Shown here: piece by piece, positions 12,184 to 24,508 of the stretch
Layout of the letters: each line of letters begins with the position of its first letter
Position numbering within the stretch: position 1 is the first letter of the stretch
Assembly: GCA_903813345.2 (NCBI GenBank)
Contig: CAIIXF020000005.1
Span: 24,681,375 to 24,741,374 of the forward strand
Origin: Owenia fusiformis
Taxonomy: Eukaryota > Annelida > Polychaeta > Sabellida > Oweniidae
Direction of reading: 5' to 3'
Length of the DNA stretch: 60,000 nt
The notes under the pieces: generated by a model
What the model saw: only the letters and a program-made list of their open reading frames with translations
Database searches by the model: none
Told to the model about the DNA's origin: nothing
Made by a program: the position numbers and the translations under genes

Positions 12184-12700
12184 AGGCTAGGCAAATGGAA
12201 GTTTAACATCCCCAAAATTGCAACAGTTTTTAAATTAGGCTTATATTGTATATTGATACCAGTTGAAAAACATATCAAAAATGTAGAAAAATATATGCAG
12301 TGGACAAATATGAAATGTCACATTCTAGGTACCCCCCTCCAAATTTGAGTATGGGATTGTAAATATTTTTTTATTTCAAAATGGGATGCTCTTCTCAACT
12401 AAACGAGTAATATTATGATAGTTTACTGACATAAGAGCAACTAAAAATTGTTAACCAACTATTTGAGTGCAATAATTGGCATTTCTAGCCCCAAATATCT
12501 GAAAATAGGCCATCAAATAGCCCGAATTTAATATAACAATGTATTTATTTCTGTATCCATTCATCAAAATTGCATGAAAAAAACCAAGGAGGTTATTATT
12601 CACCTGACCATTGTATTTGATAAGTATCAGGGTCATTAAGCGGATATTGAGGGTGAAAATAATATTTGAAATTTCAATATTTTACCACACACACTTTTGG
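12184..12700 (+). repeat. ~0.5-kb inverted arm, left
   Basis: Aligns in inverted orientation with about 17080-17626. Shared blocks include GGCTAGGCAAATGG / CCATTTGCTTGGCC, CATCCCCAAAATTGCAACAG, TTGAAAAACATATC, GTGGACAAATATGAAAT and GAAAATAGGCCA / AAAAATAGGCCA. The copies are clearly diverged. Either two inverted insertions of one dispersed repeat, or the long terminal inverted repeats of a composite element spanning 12.18-17.63 kb. Confidence 0.6.
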
Positions 12701-13044
12701 GGTGGCCTTAATTTTGTTTAATTACTTCCAAGATATGTCATATTTGAACTCAATAGCACAACTAAATTATTTGAAAAGGCTTATTTTGTCCTGAAAACAG
12801 TTTTTTGAAAAAAAAGTAGAAAAACAGCAAATGCCAGGTGAAATATAGGGGAAGCCCTACTTTTAGTTGATAACTGCTAAATTATCAAATTTTTTTCCTT
12901 TTAGATTCAATTTGATATATAATATACCTTTTCTGGTAAAAGAGAAAACGATTTGTTAGAAATTAAGTACAATCGGTGGTCTAAAAATATCCTTGAAAAG
13001 GCAACAAAATGTTAAATATCCCTGTCCCTGACATCAGTTTATTA

Positions 13045-13605
13045 AGATGAGCCAAAAAAGGTAACCCAGCCAAATGTTTGTTAATAACCCAGTCATTCAG
13101 CATGGGTGTGACATCATATTAGACACAATTACCTTGTTCAATGTTCTTTCATTCTACTAAGTGTCATTGATCTATCCTTAATAGTCACGATTTTATGGCC
13201 ATTTACAAAATGCGCTCAAAATATCGAAATGTGCCTAACTGACTGGACATCAATACCACCATTTTTTATTTTCTGTGGACCTTTTTTCTATACTAACAAC
13301 ACTTGAAACATTAAAACAAGAGATAAGAATGAAGATGAGAGCCATGACACAAGATTTTTATGCTCCTGATTTGAACAACTACGTACGATACGTTCAAGTT
13401 GGCCTCCAGGCATGACACTCATATTTCATGGCATGGTATAAAATGGCCATAAAAATCGTGACCACTAGAGATAGACCACTGAGACTGGGTAGATTGATAA
13501 TACATTGACCAAGGCTCAATTCAGCCAAATATGACACTGAATCCATGCAGGATGACTGGACTGGGTTATTAAGATTTGTTTGGGTTACGTTTTTGGCTCG
13601 CCCTG
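13045..13605. mobile_element. MITE-like element with ~170-bp imperfect terminal inverted repeats
   Basis: The left arm (to about 13215) and right arm (from about 13430) are inverted copies. They pair GAGCCAAAAAAGGTAACCC with GGGTTACGTTTTTGGCTC, TTAATAACCCAGTC with CTGGGTTATTAAG, and CACGATTTTATGGCCATTT with AATGGCCATAAAAATCGTG. Outer ends are approximate. No transposase frame is present, so it is non-autonomous. Confidence 0.65.
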
Positions 13606-13788
13606 TATTAAGGAAAAAGTGTTACTTTTGACTAAGGTGTTCTTAACCACACAGTGATATTGAGAAATGAAATGAAGAAGTTCAACTGAAGAATGTTGGA
13701 TTTCAAGATGAAATAATAAAAATGAGGAAAAGGTTTCTCCGTTAATAAATACTACTGAGTCAACTAGTGTAAATCCCTGGTCTTTATA

Positions 13789-13994
13789 CAGGGCATGGCT
13801 CGATTATGAAATTTTGAAATATTGAGGCCCATTTTATTCAAAATTTGGACTGAAATTAAAAGATAAGGCCTTAAAGGCCCTCTTATGACCAAAAAGGCCC
13901 ACTTTTTAGGGCCTTTTTTGGTCCTAATTTTTATTCTGGGCCCACCAAAGGGGGCCCGGGCCCCCAGCCCCCCCCCCCCCCAGATCCGCCAGTG
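13789..13994. mobile_element. Probable non-autonomous hAT-like insertion with C14 run
   Basis: The right end read inward is CACTGGCGGATCTG followed by a 14-base homopolymer (13968-13981) and GGGGGCCCGGGCCCCC. CAGTGGCGGAT-like ends with G/C runs are common in animal hAT-derived short elements (general knowledge). The interior has repeated GGCCC and AAGGCC motifs. The left end CAGGGCATGGCTC is only a weak match and no 8-bp duplication was found. Confidence 0.4.
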
Positions 13995-14363
13995 TTCATT
14001 ATTTAGTCATCATTATTTTCATGATATATGGAGGTATTTGCATAGAAGTACAATATGCCTAACACACACAATGGATGATCTCTGAGAGAGGGGAGCTGCA
14101 TTTAGGAAATGGGAACAAACATTTCGTTACTTATTTCCCAGCAGTTTATTTCCCTCCCACTCCTGGATCTGATGGTACACTCTATAATTGTTGTTTTCCG
14201 CAGCATCAGAAGTTGGAGGAAGAACACGGGGCTGCAATAATTCAGATCTTGCTGCTCTCTTTTAATAGAATTTTTGAAGCCTAAGTCCATTTTTCCACCA
14301 TAAATTGAAAAAAGAGCATGTTCCTCTGCAATGACAGAGTTACTTGCATTTCACTGGTTTTCC

Positions 14364-14876
14364 ACTTGATTACGTTGTAACAAAATGTCGGAACATCGAA
14401 GATATGATTTTTCTTTTTTCCTTATTTCACGCGTTGTAGGCAGAATTATCAAAAACATGTATCAGTATTATATGTTTAAAAAATGTACATATTTGCGAAC
14501 AAATAGTTCAGGAGACAACAGAATCGTCGATTTACTTCCTCACTTAAGTTACATAAACGGTATTTTGATAAACAGTTAAGATCTCACTTTGAACTGCCAC
14601 CGTTTATGTAACTTAATTAAGTACTTGATTACGTTGTAACAAAATGTCGGAACATCGAAGATATGATTTTTCTTTTTTCCTTATTTCAAGCGTTGTAGGC
14701 AGAATTATCATTAACATGTATCAGTATTATATGTTTAAAAAATATACATATTTGCGAACAAATAGTTCAGAAGACAACAGAATCGTCGATTTACTTCCTC
14801 ACTTAAGTTACATATACTTGATAAACAGTTAAGATCTCACTTTGAACTGCCACCGTTTATGTAACTTAATTAAGTA
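14364..14876 (+). repeat. Two direct copies of a ~257-bp unit
   Basis: Units start at 14364 and 14623 with ACTTGATTACGTTGTAAC and end with CCGTTTATGTAACTTAATTAAGTA. They differ by a few substitutions and a 6-base indel near 14817. Internal inversion (AAGTTACATAAACGG versus CCGTTTATGTAACTT) gives each a foldback end. The short open frames inside are incidental. Confidence 0.8.
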
Positions 14877-15100
14877 AGGAATTAAATCAACAATTCTGTT
14901 GTCTTCTGAGCTATCTTTGCGCAAACATGTACATTTTCTAAAACATATGATACTGATACACGAATGTGAGAAAAAACATCGTGGGGATTCTGCCTACAAG
15001 GCGTGAAAAAAAGGAAAAAAGAAATATCGTGCCTTCGACGTTTAGACATTTTGTTACCGAAACGACCCGTTTCGGTAACAAGCGTAATTGATCGTATCAC
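14877..15100 (-). repeat. Inverted, diverged copy of the 257-bp unit
   Basis: Read on the minus strand, this matches the first part of the units at 14364 and 14623 (AACAAAATGTC, a CGAAG/CGAAGG block, a CTTTTTTTCC-like run, GTAGGCAGAAT, ATGTATCAGTAT-like). With them it forms a foldback cluster. It is itself carried into the 1.05-kb tandem duplication. Confidence 0.65.
15051..15081. repeat. 31-bp perfect palindrome (14-bp arms)
   Basis: Arms TTGTTACCGAAACG and its inverse surround a 3-base loop. The same palindrome recurs at 16110-16140 in the duplicate. A related TTACCGAAA...TTTCGGTAAC pair is found in the MITE at 41867-41997, which ties the cluster to that family. Confidence 0.85.
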
Positions 15101-15810
15101 CAGTGCTTTGATAATTTAAAAACAACCGCTTGTTTTCTCAAGAACTCACTCTTTTCTATCTGCCTCAATGATAGCTTCTTGTCTATGCCATATATAACCT
15201 GAATGCGTTGTCACACCCCAGAAAAGATAAACAAAATATTGTCACAGACCATTTTTCCCGAAGACAATCTTATTTCATTTATATTCCAACATTTTGATTC
15301 TTGGGTTGCTGCTTTTGGTTCAGGTTTGAAGAAAATGTTGAAGTTTGTGTTTTGTCAATGATAAATGAGAAGCACAAGGAGATCTGTATGAGTACTGTAT
15401 TTGAGGTTTGGAGAGTTTGCATTGCAGTTTTCACAATCACAATATCTGCATCCGATTCTGAATGTAGCACATGTACACTCAATGTTTTCCAACCTGACAG
15501 ACAGATTTACCATCATTCCTACGCACTGAAATTATATTAATGAAAGACTCTCCAGATATCTGAGATTTAAATGTGCTCTATCAGTTTAAATTCCGTTTAA
15601 TAACCATAAATTTGTTTCTACAGCATTATACATCCAATTGATAGTTCCAAAGTAATGTACTCTTATGTAATGATTTATTTATCTGATGAATTTAAATTTT
15701 GTAATTTGCGGATTGTAAATAATAATTTAAACAATATTAAATTCCACAGAAACTACAACTTACATTATTTAGATAAGCAGAGTATAGAGCAGTTATCAAA
15801 TACCCTAATA

Positions 15811-16869
15811 ACAAATAGTTCAGAAGACAACAGAATCGTTGATTTACTTCCTCACTTAAGTTACATAAACGGTATTTTGATAAACAGTTAAGATCTCACT
15901 TTGAACTGCCACCGTTTATGTAACTTAATTAAGTAAGGAATTAAATCAACAATTCTGTTGTCTTCTGAGCTATCTTTGCGCAAACATGTACATTTTCTAA
16001 AACATATGATACTGATACACGAATGTGAGAAAAAACATCGTGGGGATTCTGCCTACAAGGCGTGAAAAAAAGGAAAAAAGAAATATCGTGCCTTCGACGT
16101 TTAGACATTTTGTTACCGAAACGACCCGTTTCGGTAACAAGCGTAATTGATCGTATCACCAGTGCTTTGATAATTTAAAAACAACCGCTTGTTTTCTCAA
16201 GAACTCACTCTTTTCTATCTGCCTCAATGATAGCTTCTTGTCTATGCCATATATAACCTGAATGCGTTGTCACACCCCAGAAAAGATAAACAAAATATTG
16301 TCACAGACCATTTTTCCCGAAGACAATCTTATTTCATTTATATTCCAACATTTTGATTCTTGGGTTGCTGCTTTTGGTTCAGGTTTGAAGAAAATGTTGA
16401 AGTTTGTGTTTTGTCAATGATAAATGAGAAGCACAAGGAGATCTGTATGAGTACTGTATTTGAGGTTTGGAGAGTTTGCATTGCAGTTTTCACAATCACA
16501 ATATCTGCATCCGATTCTGAATGTAGCACATGTACACTCAATGTTTTCCAACCTGACAGACAGATTTACCATCATTCCTACGCACTGAAATTATATTAAT
16601 GAAAGACTCTCCAGATATCTGAGATTTAAATGTGCTCTATCAGTTTAAATTCCGTTTAATAACCATAAATTCGTTTCTACAGCATTATACATCCAATTGA
16701 TAGTTCCAAAGTAATGTACTCTTATGTAATGATTTATTTATCTGATGAATCTAAATTTTGTAATTTGCGGATTGTAAATAATAATTTAAACAATATTAAA
16801 TTCCACAGAAACTACAACTTACATTATTTAGATAAGCAGAGTATAGAGCAGTTATCAAATACCCTAATA
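15811..16869 (+). repeat. 1.05-kb tandem duplication, copy 2
   Basis: Near-identical to copy 1 (offset 1,053 then 1,059 bases after the indel). The next bases (TCAGAGTGGTG) leave the repeat. Unequal crossing-over or replication slippage within the MITE cluster is the simplest origin; an assembly artefact is possible. Confidence 0.95.
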
Positions 16870-17079
16870 TCAGAGTGGTGATATGTAATTATTCATCAAA
16901 TACAAGTGAGGTCACCTTAACATTTCGCCTGGTGCAACTAATAATTCCTATTTTTCATACTAATAAGGTATAAACCGTCACAAAACTTGTATTTTAGATG
17001 ATGACAATCCTATATAAATGATTTAGATGTCAACTCTAATACAAATGTGATGCATTGTGGGAGTTAGTCATCAAAACTA

Positions 17080-17626
17080 TAGTCTCCCTTATAGTAGGCG
17101 GGGCAAAATTATGAAAATGAAATTTTTTTTTTCTTCCTAAGTATACATGTTAGAATTCTGACACTCAACAAATATGAAGTTCATATAAATATGTAACACC
17201 ATGATTTTTTTCATGCTGTTCTGACAAACTGATCCTAAAATATCTAAATAGATATGGGATAACATGCCTGTTTTGTGGCCTATTTTTTATACTTTGGGAT
17301 CAAATGACCAATAACTGGTCTCAAAAATGATTAAAATAATATTTTAATTATTTGTGAATATGTGTTCTATCATAATAAAGCTTGAATACTTGACTAAAGT
17401 ATTCGATTTGGGAACAAAAAATTGTTTCCTACCAATACTCAATTTTGGAGTAGGGTTGTAGGGGGTACATAGGAAGTGAAATTTCATATTTGTCCACTGC
17501 ATACATTTTTCTACATTTTTGATATGTTTTTCAACTGATATCAATACATAATATAAGACTAATTTAAAAACTGTTGCAATTTTGGGGATGTTTGGGCCTT
17601 TTATAAGCCCATTTGCTTGGCCTATT
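17080..17626 (-). repeat. ~0.5-kb inverted arm, right
   Basis: Inverted partner of the 12.2-kb arm. The boundary near 17626 (CATTTGCTTGGCCTA) mirrors the left boundary. No convincing target-site duplication was seen outside either boundary. Confidence 0.6.
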
Positions 17627-17864
17627 TAGCGATCCCAAGGCTATCTTATATAACCATTCATTTAAGTAAGATTGTCCAGTTTATCAGAATGAAGGTTATC
17701 TTTAAGGATACTGTATGATACACCATGTTACCAGGGGTTATAACATTACCATGAACCATGTAGATGGTCATGATTATGTTCTTGTTATATTTTTAACACT
17801 ATGGTCCATAAGGCACCTCTCTGTCTTCTATTTCACACCTTTAATGAAGGTACTTTTAAAATAT

Positions 17865-18060
17865 TGGGCCAGGAAAGGCATGATAGGCAACTCCTGAGGC
17901 AACTTTTGAAGAATATTCTCTTACATTGGATTATTGAAGGCACATTAGGCAACTTTTCAAGAATCGTCCCTTATCATCATTGAAGGCACAAGAGGCAACA
18001 TTTGAAAAATCTTGGGTTATTATGTTACTTAACTAAAGCACATGAGGCAATGTTTGAAAG
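17865..18060 (+). repeat. Degenerate ~60-bp tandem repeat
   Basis: Four decayed units share GGCA(A/C)..., AGGCAAC(A/T)TTT(G/C)AA(G/A)AAT and TTGAAGGCACA. A related inverse fragment (GTTGCCTCTAGTGCCTTC) occurs near 30846. Confidence 0.5.
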
Positions 18061-18960
18061 TTTTCCTAATACATACACTCAAAATATAATCTATAAAAGA
18101 CCTGCAAGAACGCGGAATAAATTTAATTATACTGTTAAACAAAGTTGGATAAAATTCGGAAACCATCGTCATCCAATGAGATCAGTTAGCGAGTAAAGTG
18201 AGTGAGTAAATCAATACAAGCTGCATGGGTATTACTTACCAACTGCTTTATTTCAGCATTCACACAGCGAGATCTCACTAGAACAGTATAAAGGCCTAAA
18301 GCAAGCAATACAAAATCCATAGAATTTATTACTACAAGGGAGACAGATAATATGAGAGCTATCTTCTAAGTGATAATGAACTAATCGGATATAGAATGAA
18401 TTAATACACGGTGCATTTTCAAACCTATTAAGGTAAGGAGGGTCAGTGACGATTTTGAGGTGTTTTTTAATAAAACGGACACAAGTTAGTAATTAGTTTA
18501 TTTTTGTTGTTAGGTTTGCTTAAGTTTTTATAAGAGTATTAGTTTGAGAGATGCCTTCTTCAGGTGAAAAAGTAATTTGCATCAATCTATGAAAAATATA
18601 CATGTACTTTGAAAATAAAACTATATTTTATTTACTTTTGGCAATTCAAAATTATATATATATAAAAATACATTGACATTTCTACTAAAAGTTATTGATC
18701 TTAATTACAAGAGCATCTAAGGCAATAATAAAAATACAAGTTAATTCTAAATCACTTACGTTACATTAAAATAGTTTTTGCGCTTTCCAGATATTGCCTT
18801 GTATGCTTTCTTATGGTTTCATTTTATAGCTGTAGAAACAATGAAAATTGTGTTTTTAAATAAAAGGGTTTTACAATCATATAAAAATGCATTTACTGAT
18901 TTATCAACATTAGAACAGAGAAAACTACTAGGAAACAAAAAAAATGCAACGGATATTTTA

Positions 18961-19185
18961 TCTAGGGGGGAAAAAGAGGCGAAGAATCTCAAAGAAAGAT
19001 TCAAAGGGGAGAATCTCAAGATGAGATTTAAGAGAAGAATCTAAGGGAAGAATCTCAGGTGATTTATATGAAGGGTCTCAATGAGAAATCAAAGGGAAAT
19101 CTAAGGGAAATATCAAAGGGAAATATCTCAACCTGAAATGCAATGAACTGGAATCTCATAGAGAAATCTAAGGGCAATGGATGAC
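18961..19185 (+). repeat. Purine-rich simple tandem repeat
   Basis: Irregular repeats of GAGAATCTCAA, AAGGGAAATCT and AAGGGAAATATC. The 88-residue open frame running into it is a composition effect, not a supported gene. Confidence 0.6.
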
Positions 19186-22100
19186 TTCAGTTGAAGATAA
19201 ATGTTAAACGTAGGTATATAACTGAAAGGCTATAGTATAGAAAAAACATCAAAGCCAGAGAACAGAGCACTGCACCATTCACAATACAATTGAATACAAA
19301 TACGATATTGCTTATAAATCTTGCCTGACCTTTAATGTTGCAGTTGTAATAGAGTCAGCTACTAATTGATGGATCCAACAGATTGAACAATTCGAATAAA
19401 ACCCTTGAGAAAAATAAAATAGGAAAAAACACTGAAAATGAATAATCATTTACAAATAGAAGTTAAAGTTTATTTTAACATTGAATATTGATTTGCGGAT
19501 TAAAATGCCGTTATGTTTGCATTATGTCATCGGTATGTGCAGGTAAATTTGAAAGGGATGGATTTCCCTGGAAGATTACTATGTTGCAATTATTGCCTTT
19601 CGTACATAAAAAGACATATGCTATTATCAATTTCCCACCATTTGTTGAAGAAAATCGAATTATGTATCTGGAATCTGGCAGTTCTATCTGATTTAGAGTC
19701 TCAGACTATTTTCAATCCAAACAAATTTCCCTTCTTTCCATTCTTTTTCAAGTTTCAAAACATGGCGATCACGATTTTTTTATTGGGTTTGTGTGTAATA
19801 AGTCAACATTCTTGTATTATATTGTCAGAATAACAGAACACAGGATATTGACTTTGAGGAGCCGCACTATTTTCTTGAAACTGAGACATAATCTTTGAGA
19901 AAATTAGTTTCTGGAAGTTACTATAACTTTGCTTCTTATGTAGACATACAACATATTTTCTACGTATAAAAGGCTCCTTTATGTTTATGTAGTTCTTTCG
20001 AATATATTCACATTTAAAATATGAAAAAAGATAAAAAATTGACATTGACAGTCAGTGATTTTATTACTGTTGTTATTTGCATTTTAATGATTTAATAAAA
20101 CATCAATTTAATCAATCAATTCATCATTTCTGACATTATTGAAAACCTTGATTGGTTTTAGGATCATCGACCAGATTCAGATATCTCTAAATTATGTAAA
20201 AAAAAAAACAGTAACTGGAGAATTCTAGAAAAAAATCAAGAGCATTATTTTAGGATGGGCAGTATGTGCATATAGACACAACAGATGTTTCACATAATCT
20301 GGTTATGTGATTTACTTAATGAAACATGCAATTCAAATTATATCAATTATAAAAATAATATAAAACCAATACATAGGGATTGTTAATGGTAAATGAATAA
20401 CACAGGATATCATCAAATATAATTTAATTGCACAAAAAATAAAGATGGTATATCAATTACAATTCATGATAATCTCAGAATACAGTTTCATAAATTGATC
20501 ATCAAATTAGGATGATATAAAAAATCATTAAATGGGCTTGGTTTTTAAGAACCAAAATTCCTCACTTTGTGCACCAATGCACTGCTCATAATGAATGTAA
20601 CATCACAACTATATTAGCTAACATAATGTTTTTGTCATTTGAAAGGTTGTCAATTTATTTATGTTTCTTAAAAGTTTCAACCAAAGCTTTATAAAGTAAA
20701 TAACATATCAGTAAAATGAGTAAAACAAGCCATTAACCCTCTCTAACAAGTATTCTTCTAGCGAAAACCAGAGACAGATAATATCATATAAAAATCAATG
20801 CAGGGCCAATCATATTCTACATGATATATCTCTAGCATTTGAATAAAGTATCTAATCTTCTTGTTTTCAATAGTGTTTTCTATAATTCAGATTGTGTATT
20901 TTCCGCAGTTAGCCCCAGTCTGTGATAACCTAACAGCCTTCCGTCTTATTTCTACTTCAATATATATGACAAACGTGTTACTTTTCTTTTGGGTAATTAT
21001 AATTTCCATACCACTTACTCCCTAATATGGCTGTTGACGTCTTTTTCAGGATGAAACACATTTTATTGATGAAATAAACCATGAAAACTGCAAATAAACT
21101 AGGAAATTCTGTCTTGACCGTATCAATGAGGAATCTCAAAGCAATGTTTTAGTATTTTTTTAGTGTGTTTTTATGATAACAAATGGCTTTGTGCTATGTG
21201 TTAAACCTACGCTTAAAAAGTTTGACATCGCATCCTTAAGATTCATTTTCTCAATGGAATCTGAATGAAACAGTTTATTTTCTGCTACGTTAGATGTCAT
21301 GTCACTTTGTGTGTCATGCATGGGTGCTCTACCCCTTGCTTATTCACACACACACATTTTCGTTCTCTTTAATGAAAACATTAGCAATATGAGAAAACTT
21401 TCTAGAATATCTATTCTCAAAGTACTCTTGGAAGATTGGATGTTTCGCTATATTGAACAATAGTACTGAATGAATGGGAATTTATGTTTACATCATTCTA
21501 TTGATGTTCTTGTTTATTTATTATGTGTCCATTAACTTACTAGATAAACATTTGTATGTTATCATTTGGAATATGAAATCATGCTACTGACAATATTCAA
21601 TATTCAAGTTTAAGTATAGGAAATGTTATGCAATCACTAGTTCTGACAAAGTGAGAAGACAAGCATGTTTGAACTTTTATTTGAAGCAGATGTCTTAATC
21701 TCATATGTATATGTATAGGTGCAAAAAGTCACATACTTCAATCAATATATTTGACTGAGCCCCCTCTCAGAGGAAAATCTTATTTACCTGTTTATTTAAC
21801 ATTATATAGTTCAAAAGGGGCAAACAATCATGCTTCATGACAACTTTTACAGCAGTTGCTTTCTAAATGTGGTAATTTTCTCTGACGTAATCGTATAATT
21901 ATTGTGCACACTTTTAGCACATGTTCCTTCCAGCTCGCTGATTGGTTGAGAAAACGGTCAGCATGGTAGGTGTGAAATGATTAATGACCCGAGCTGTCAT
22001 GGGCATCGGTCTTGGGGGCAGGGCTGCTAAACTGTAATATAATCTAAACTAGGCAGAGGGTAATAACCCATACTGAACAAAAATTCAGGAAACTTATTCT

Positions 22101-24508
22101 AATCATTCAAACCCTAAAGAGAAACAGAATGACAAGCGTTAGCAGACCGATTTCTAAACATTAGAATTCACCCATTTTTAAGTGAGATTAAAGACTAGTA
22201 TGACATTTTGTCTGTAGTACAATGCAAAATGTAGCGATCTCTTTAACAGCATTACAAATGAGATTGGGCATGTAACACTGGTTCAATCAATTGTAGAGTA
22301 ATTGCAATGATCATCTGAATTCAAAGTAGTCTCTACTTAAAGATCCCGTCCCAAATAGAAAATTCTGGTTATAGACATTATACGAGTATTGTATGTTTGA
22401 TGTGTAAGTCACGAGAATGATTTAAGCACTTCGTTTTGATTGCACCAATTGTACTCGTTCTTTGATCGCTGCAACAGTCGAGTAGTTTCAGGGATATTAA
22501 AGCCTTACAGTTCTTTGACTTCAGATGGCCCTTTGGAATTCAAAGGGAATATCTGTTTTAATAGATAAAAAGAAGAAATATATTTAGAAAACATGACATA
22601 ACAATAGGAAGCTGAACAAATTGAGATTAAAATACAAATTCTTAAATGGTGTATCATCAACAGTACTTATAAGTAGTATGCTAATAAAACACCGTAATGT
22701 CTCGTTATATTGACAAGCTAGAATGTGCCATTTGCACTACGGACAAATCAGGGTGCTTCAAAGCGACTATTAATAAAATATAATAGCTCATAAAACAGAC
22801 TTCTTCGCTACACTGCAGTAATTTATGTCACATAGCCTTGATGATGTATTTTATGGAATATGCAATAGGTACGTTTAAACATCCATACCCTTTGAATTAT
22901 CTGAAGATGCAAGAACTTTTGGTGCTTTGACATTTTGATATCTATGATGACGTCTGCTCCTATTGTGCATTATGGGTAAAATGCTATTAATATATTGTTA
23001 TCCAAGATTGTTATGACACTCACTGTTTGGTCTAACTATATATTATGTTGACATATTGGGTTAACATTCATAACTATTTTTATATAAATTTGTGGCACAC
23101 GCCGGCTGCTTAACAGATGGTGCATTATGGGTAAACCCATGAATCCTAAATAATATCAAGTACTTAACCTGATTAGTGTCCTAAGACTGTCAGATTTCCC
23201 TCTAATAACCTGATAATTATCCTTTCATGATAACACATAGGTAAGGTGCCTATTAAATATCTCGGCAAACATGTTTTGAATTACAAGATGAGAGAATCGA
23301 CAAAGGAAAAGTGAAAACGAGCAAAAGTACAAATTTGATTTCTCAAGAAATATAAAAATATAATAAAAAAATCAAAGGCTTCATTCAACTTTAGGGTAAA
23401 AAGAGAAATAATGGTGAAAGCCAGAGAAAGAAACATGAAACATGGGCAATAACTCATAAATCCCATATTAAGATAGAACATAGCATATGTAAGTAAATAT
23501 TATTGCAATCGTGTATATACATGGTTTAAGCACTAATAATCTCTTCATTAGATTCCAGGACACATCCACAGTATAAGAATTAAATAATGACAGGTGAGAA
23601 TTATTGCATTAATCAATTGCTCTATATGACTCCAGGCCATGGAAAATAAAACTAGGTTCATATTATATAATGAAAGAGAAGTAACGCGTCTATAAAAAAA
23701 ACAATAAATGAGGGAAATAGCCATGAAATCTAAGAAAAACATTTGCTTCGTTCAAATTTTAGAGATGTGGAATAAACATAAACAGAGAGATTTTGAGGAG
23801 GAATGGTTTGCAATAACATACTTGTAATTTGGCTAATTGTTATAATAGGCTTTGACCAAATTATCATTATTAATAGCTTACGCTACAATACAACTGAATT
23901 ATATCCTTTATATCAATTTTCAATAAATTCACTTGACCAGTAATTTGTCTCATCAGACCCATAAAACATCAAGGTAAAAAATCAGAACTATGAAAACATG
24001 TTATTTAAATATCAATACAATGTCAAAAAAAGTAGGGAATGACTAACCTGAATTCGAATCTGATTAAGATTAAAAAAATATGAAAAAAATAACCATCACA
24101 ATTTTCTCATGGGACTGCAATCTGCACAGCTGAAGAAATGTTGACGCAAATCATAAATTATGCATCCATTTTGATTGTTTGTAAACAATTTATCAGAAAA
24201 AACAATTATGTTGTTAAATTACCCAATTAGATGATCAGATTGGACTACTTATTGACTAGTGGATCTGTATCTGTATTATGCTGAATTTCACTCTGGAATT
24301 CACAATTGTAGTGTTCTGGTTCAAAATGTAGAAGTGCCATTAAGGAAGGTAAAACGGCAATAAAGGAAGTGAACTGGATAATAAATATCTCCACTGCTTT
24401 CATTAATTTAAGAGTTCATGTAACAAAATAACATTGCAAAGTTCACCCAATATTAACAAATCATCCTATTTTATTAAATCTATGGAATTGATTGTCTCTT
24501 ATACAAAC
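19186..24508. other. AT-rich non-coding stretch
   Basis: No exon is supported. A short GC-richer patch at about 21925-22020 contains a CTGATTGGT (CCAAT-type) element but no adjacent coding exon was found. CAGG|GTAAAT near 19541 resembles a donor without coding sequence before it. Confidence 0.45.

Larger units (their letters stand above)
14758..15810 (+). repeat. 1.05-kb tandem duplication, copy 1
   Basis: Copy 1 runs from ACAAATAGTTCAGAAG to TACCCTAATA. Copy 2 follows with no spacer. Differences seen are a 6-base indel near the start and isolated substitutions (for example AATTTGTTTC versus AATTCGTTTC), so the duplication is recent. Open frames of 66-79 residues occur in both copies on both strands; their repetition reflects the duplication, not conservation. 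Confidence 0.95.

Noticed and set aside
15301-15540. 79-residue frame conserved exactly at 16360-16599, with 67- and 72-residue minus-strand frames also doubled
   Set aside because: The identity comes from the recent 1.05-kb tandem duplication, not selection. Frames overlap on both strands inside MITE debris.
18778-19044. 88-residue Lys/Glu-rich frame
   Set aside because: Its second half is a purine-rich simple repeat; no splice or promoter support.
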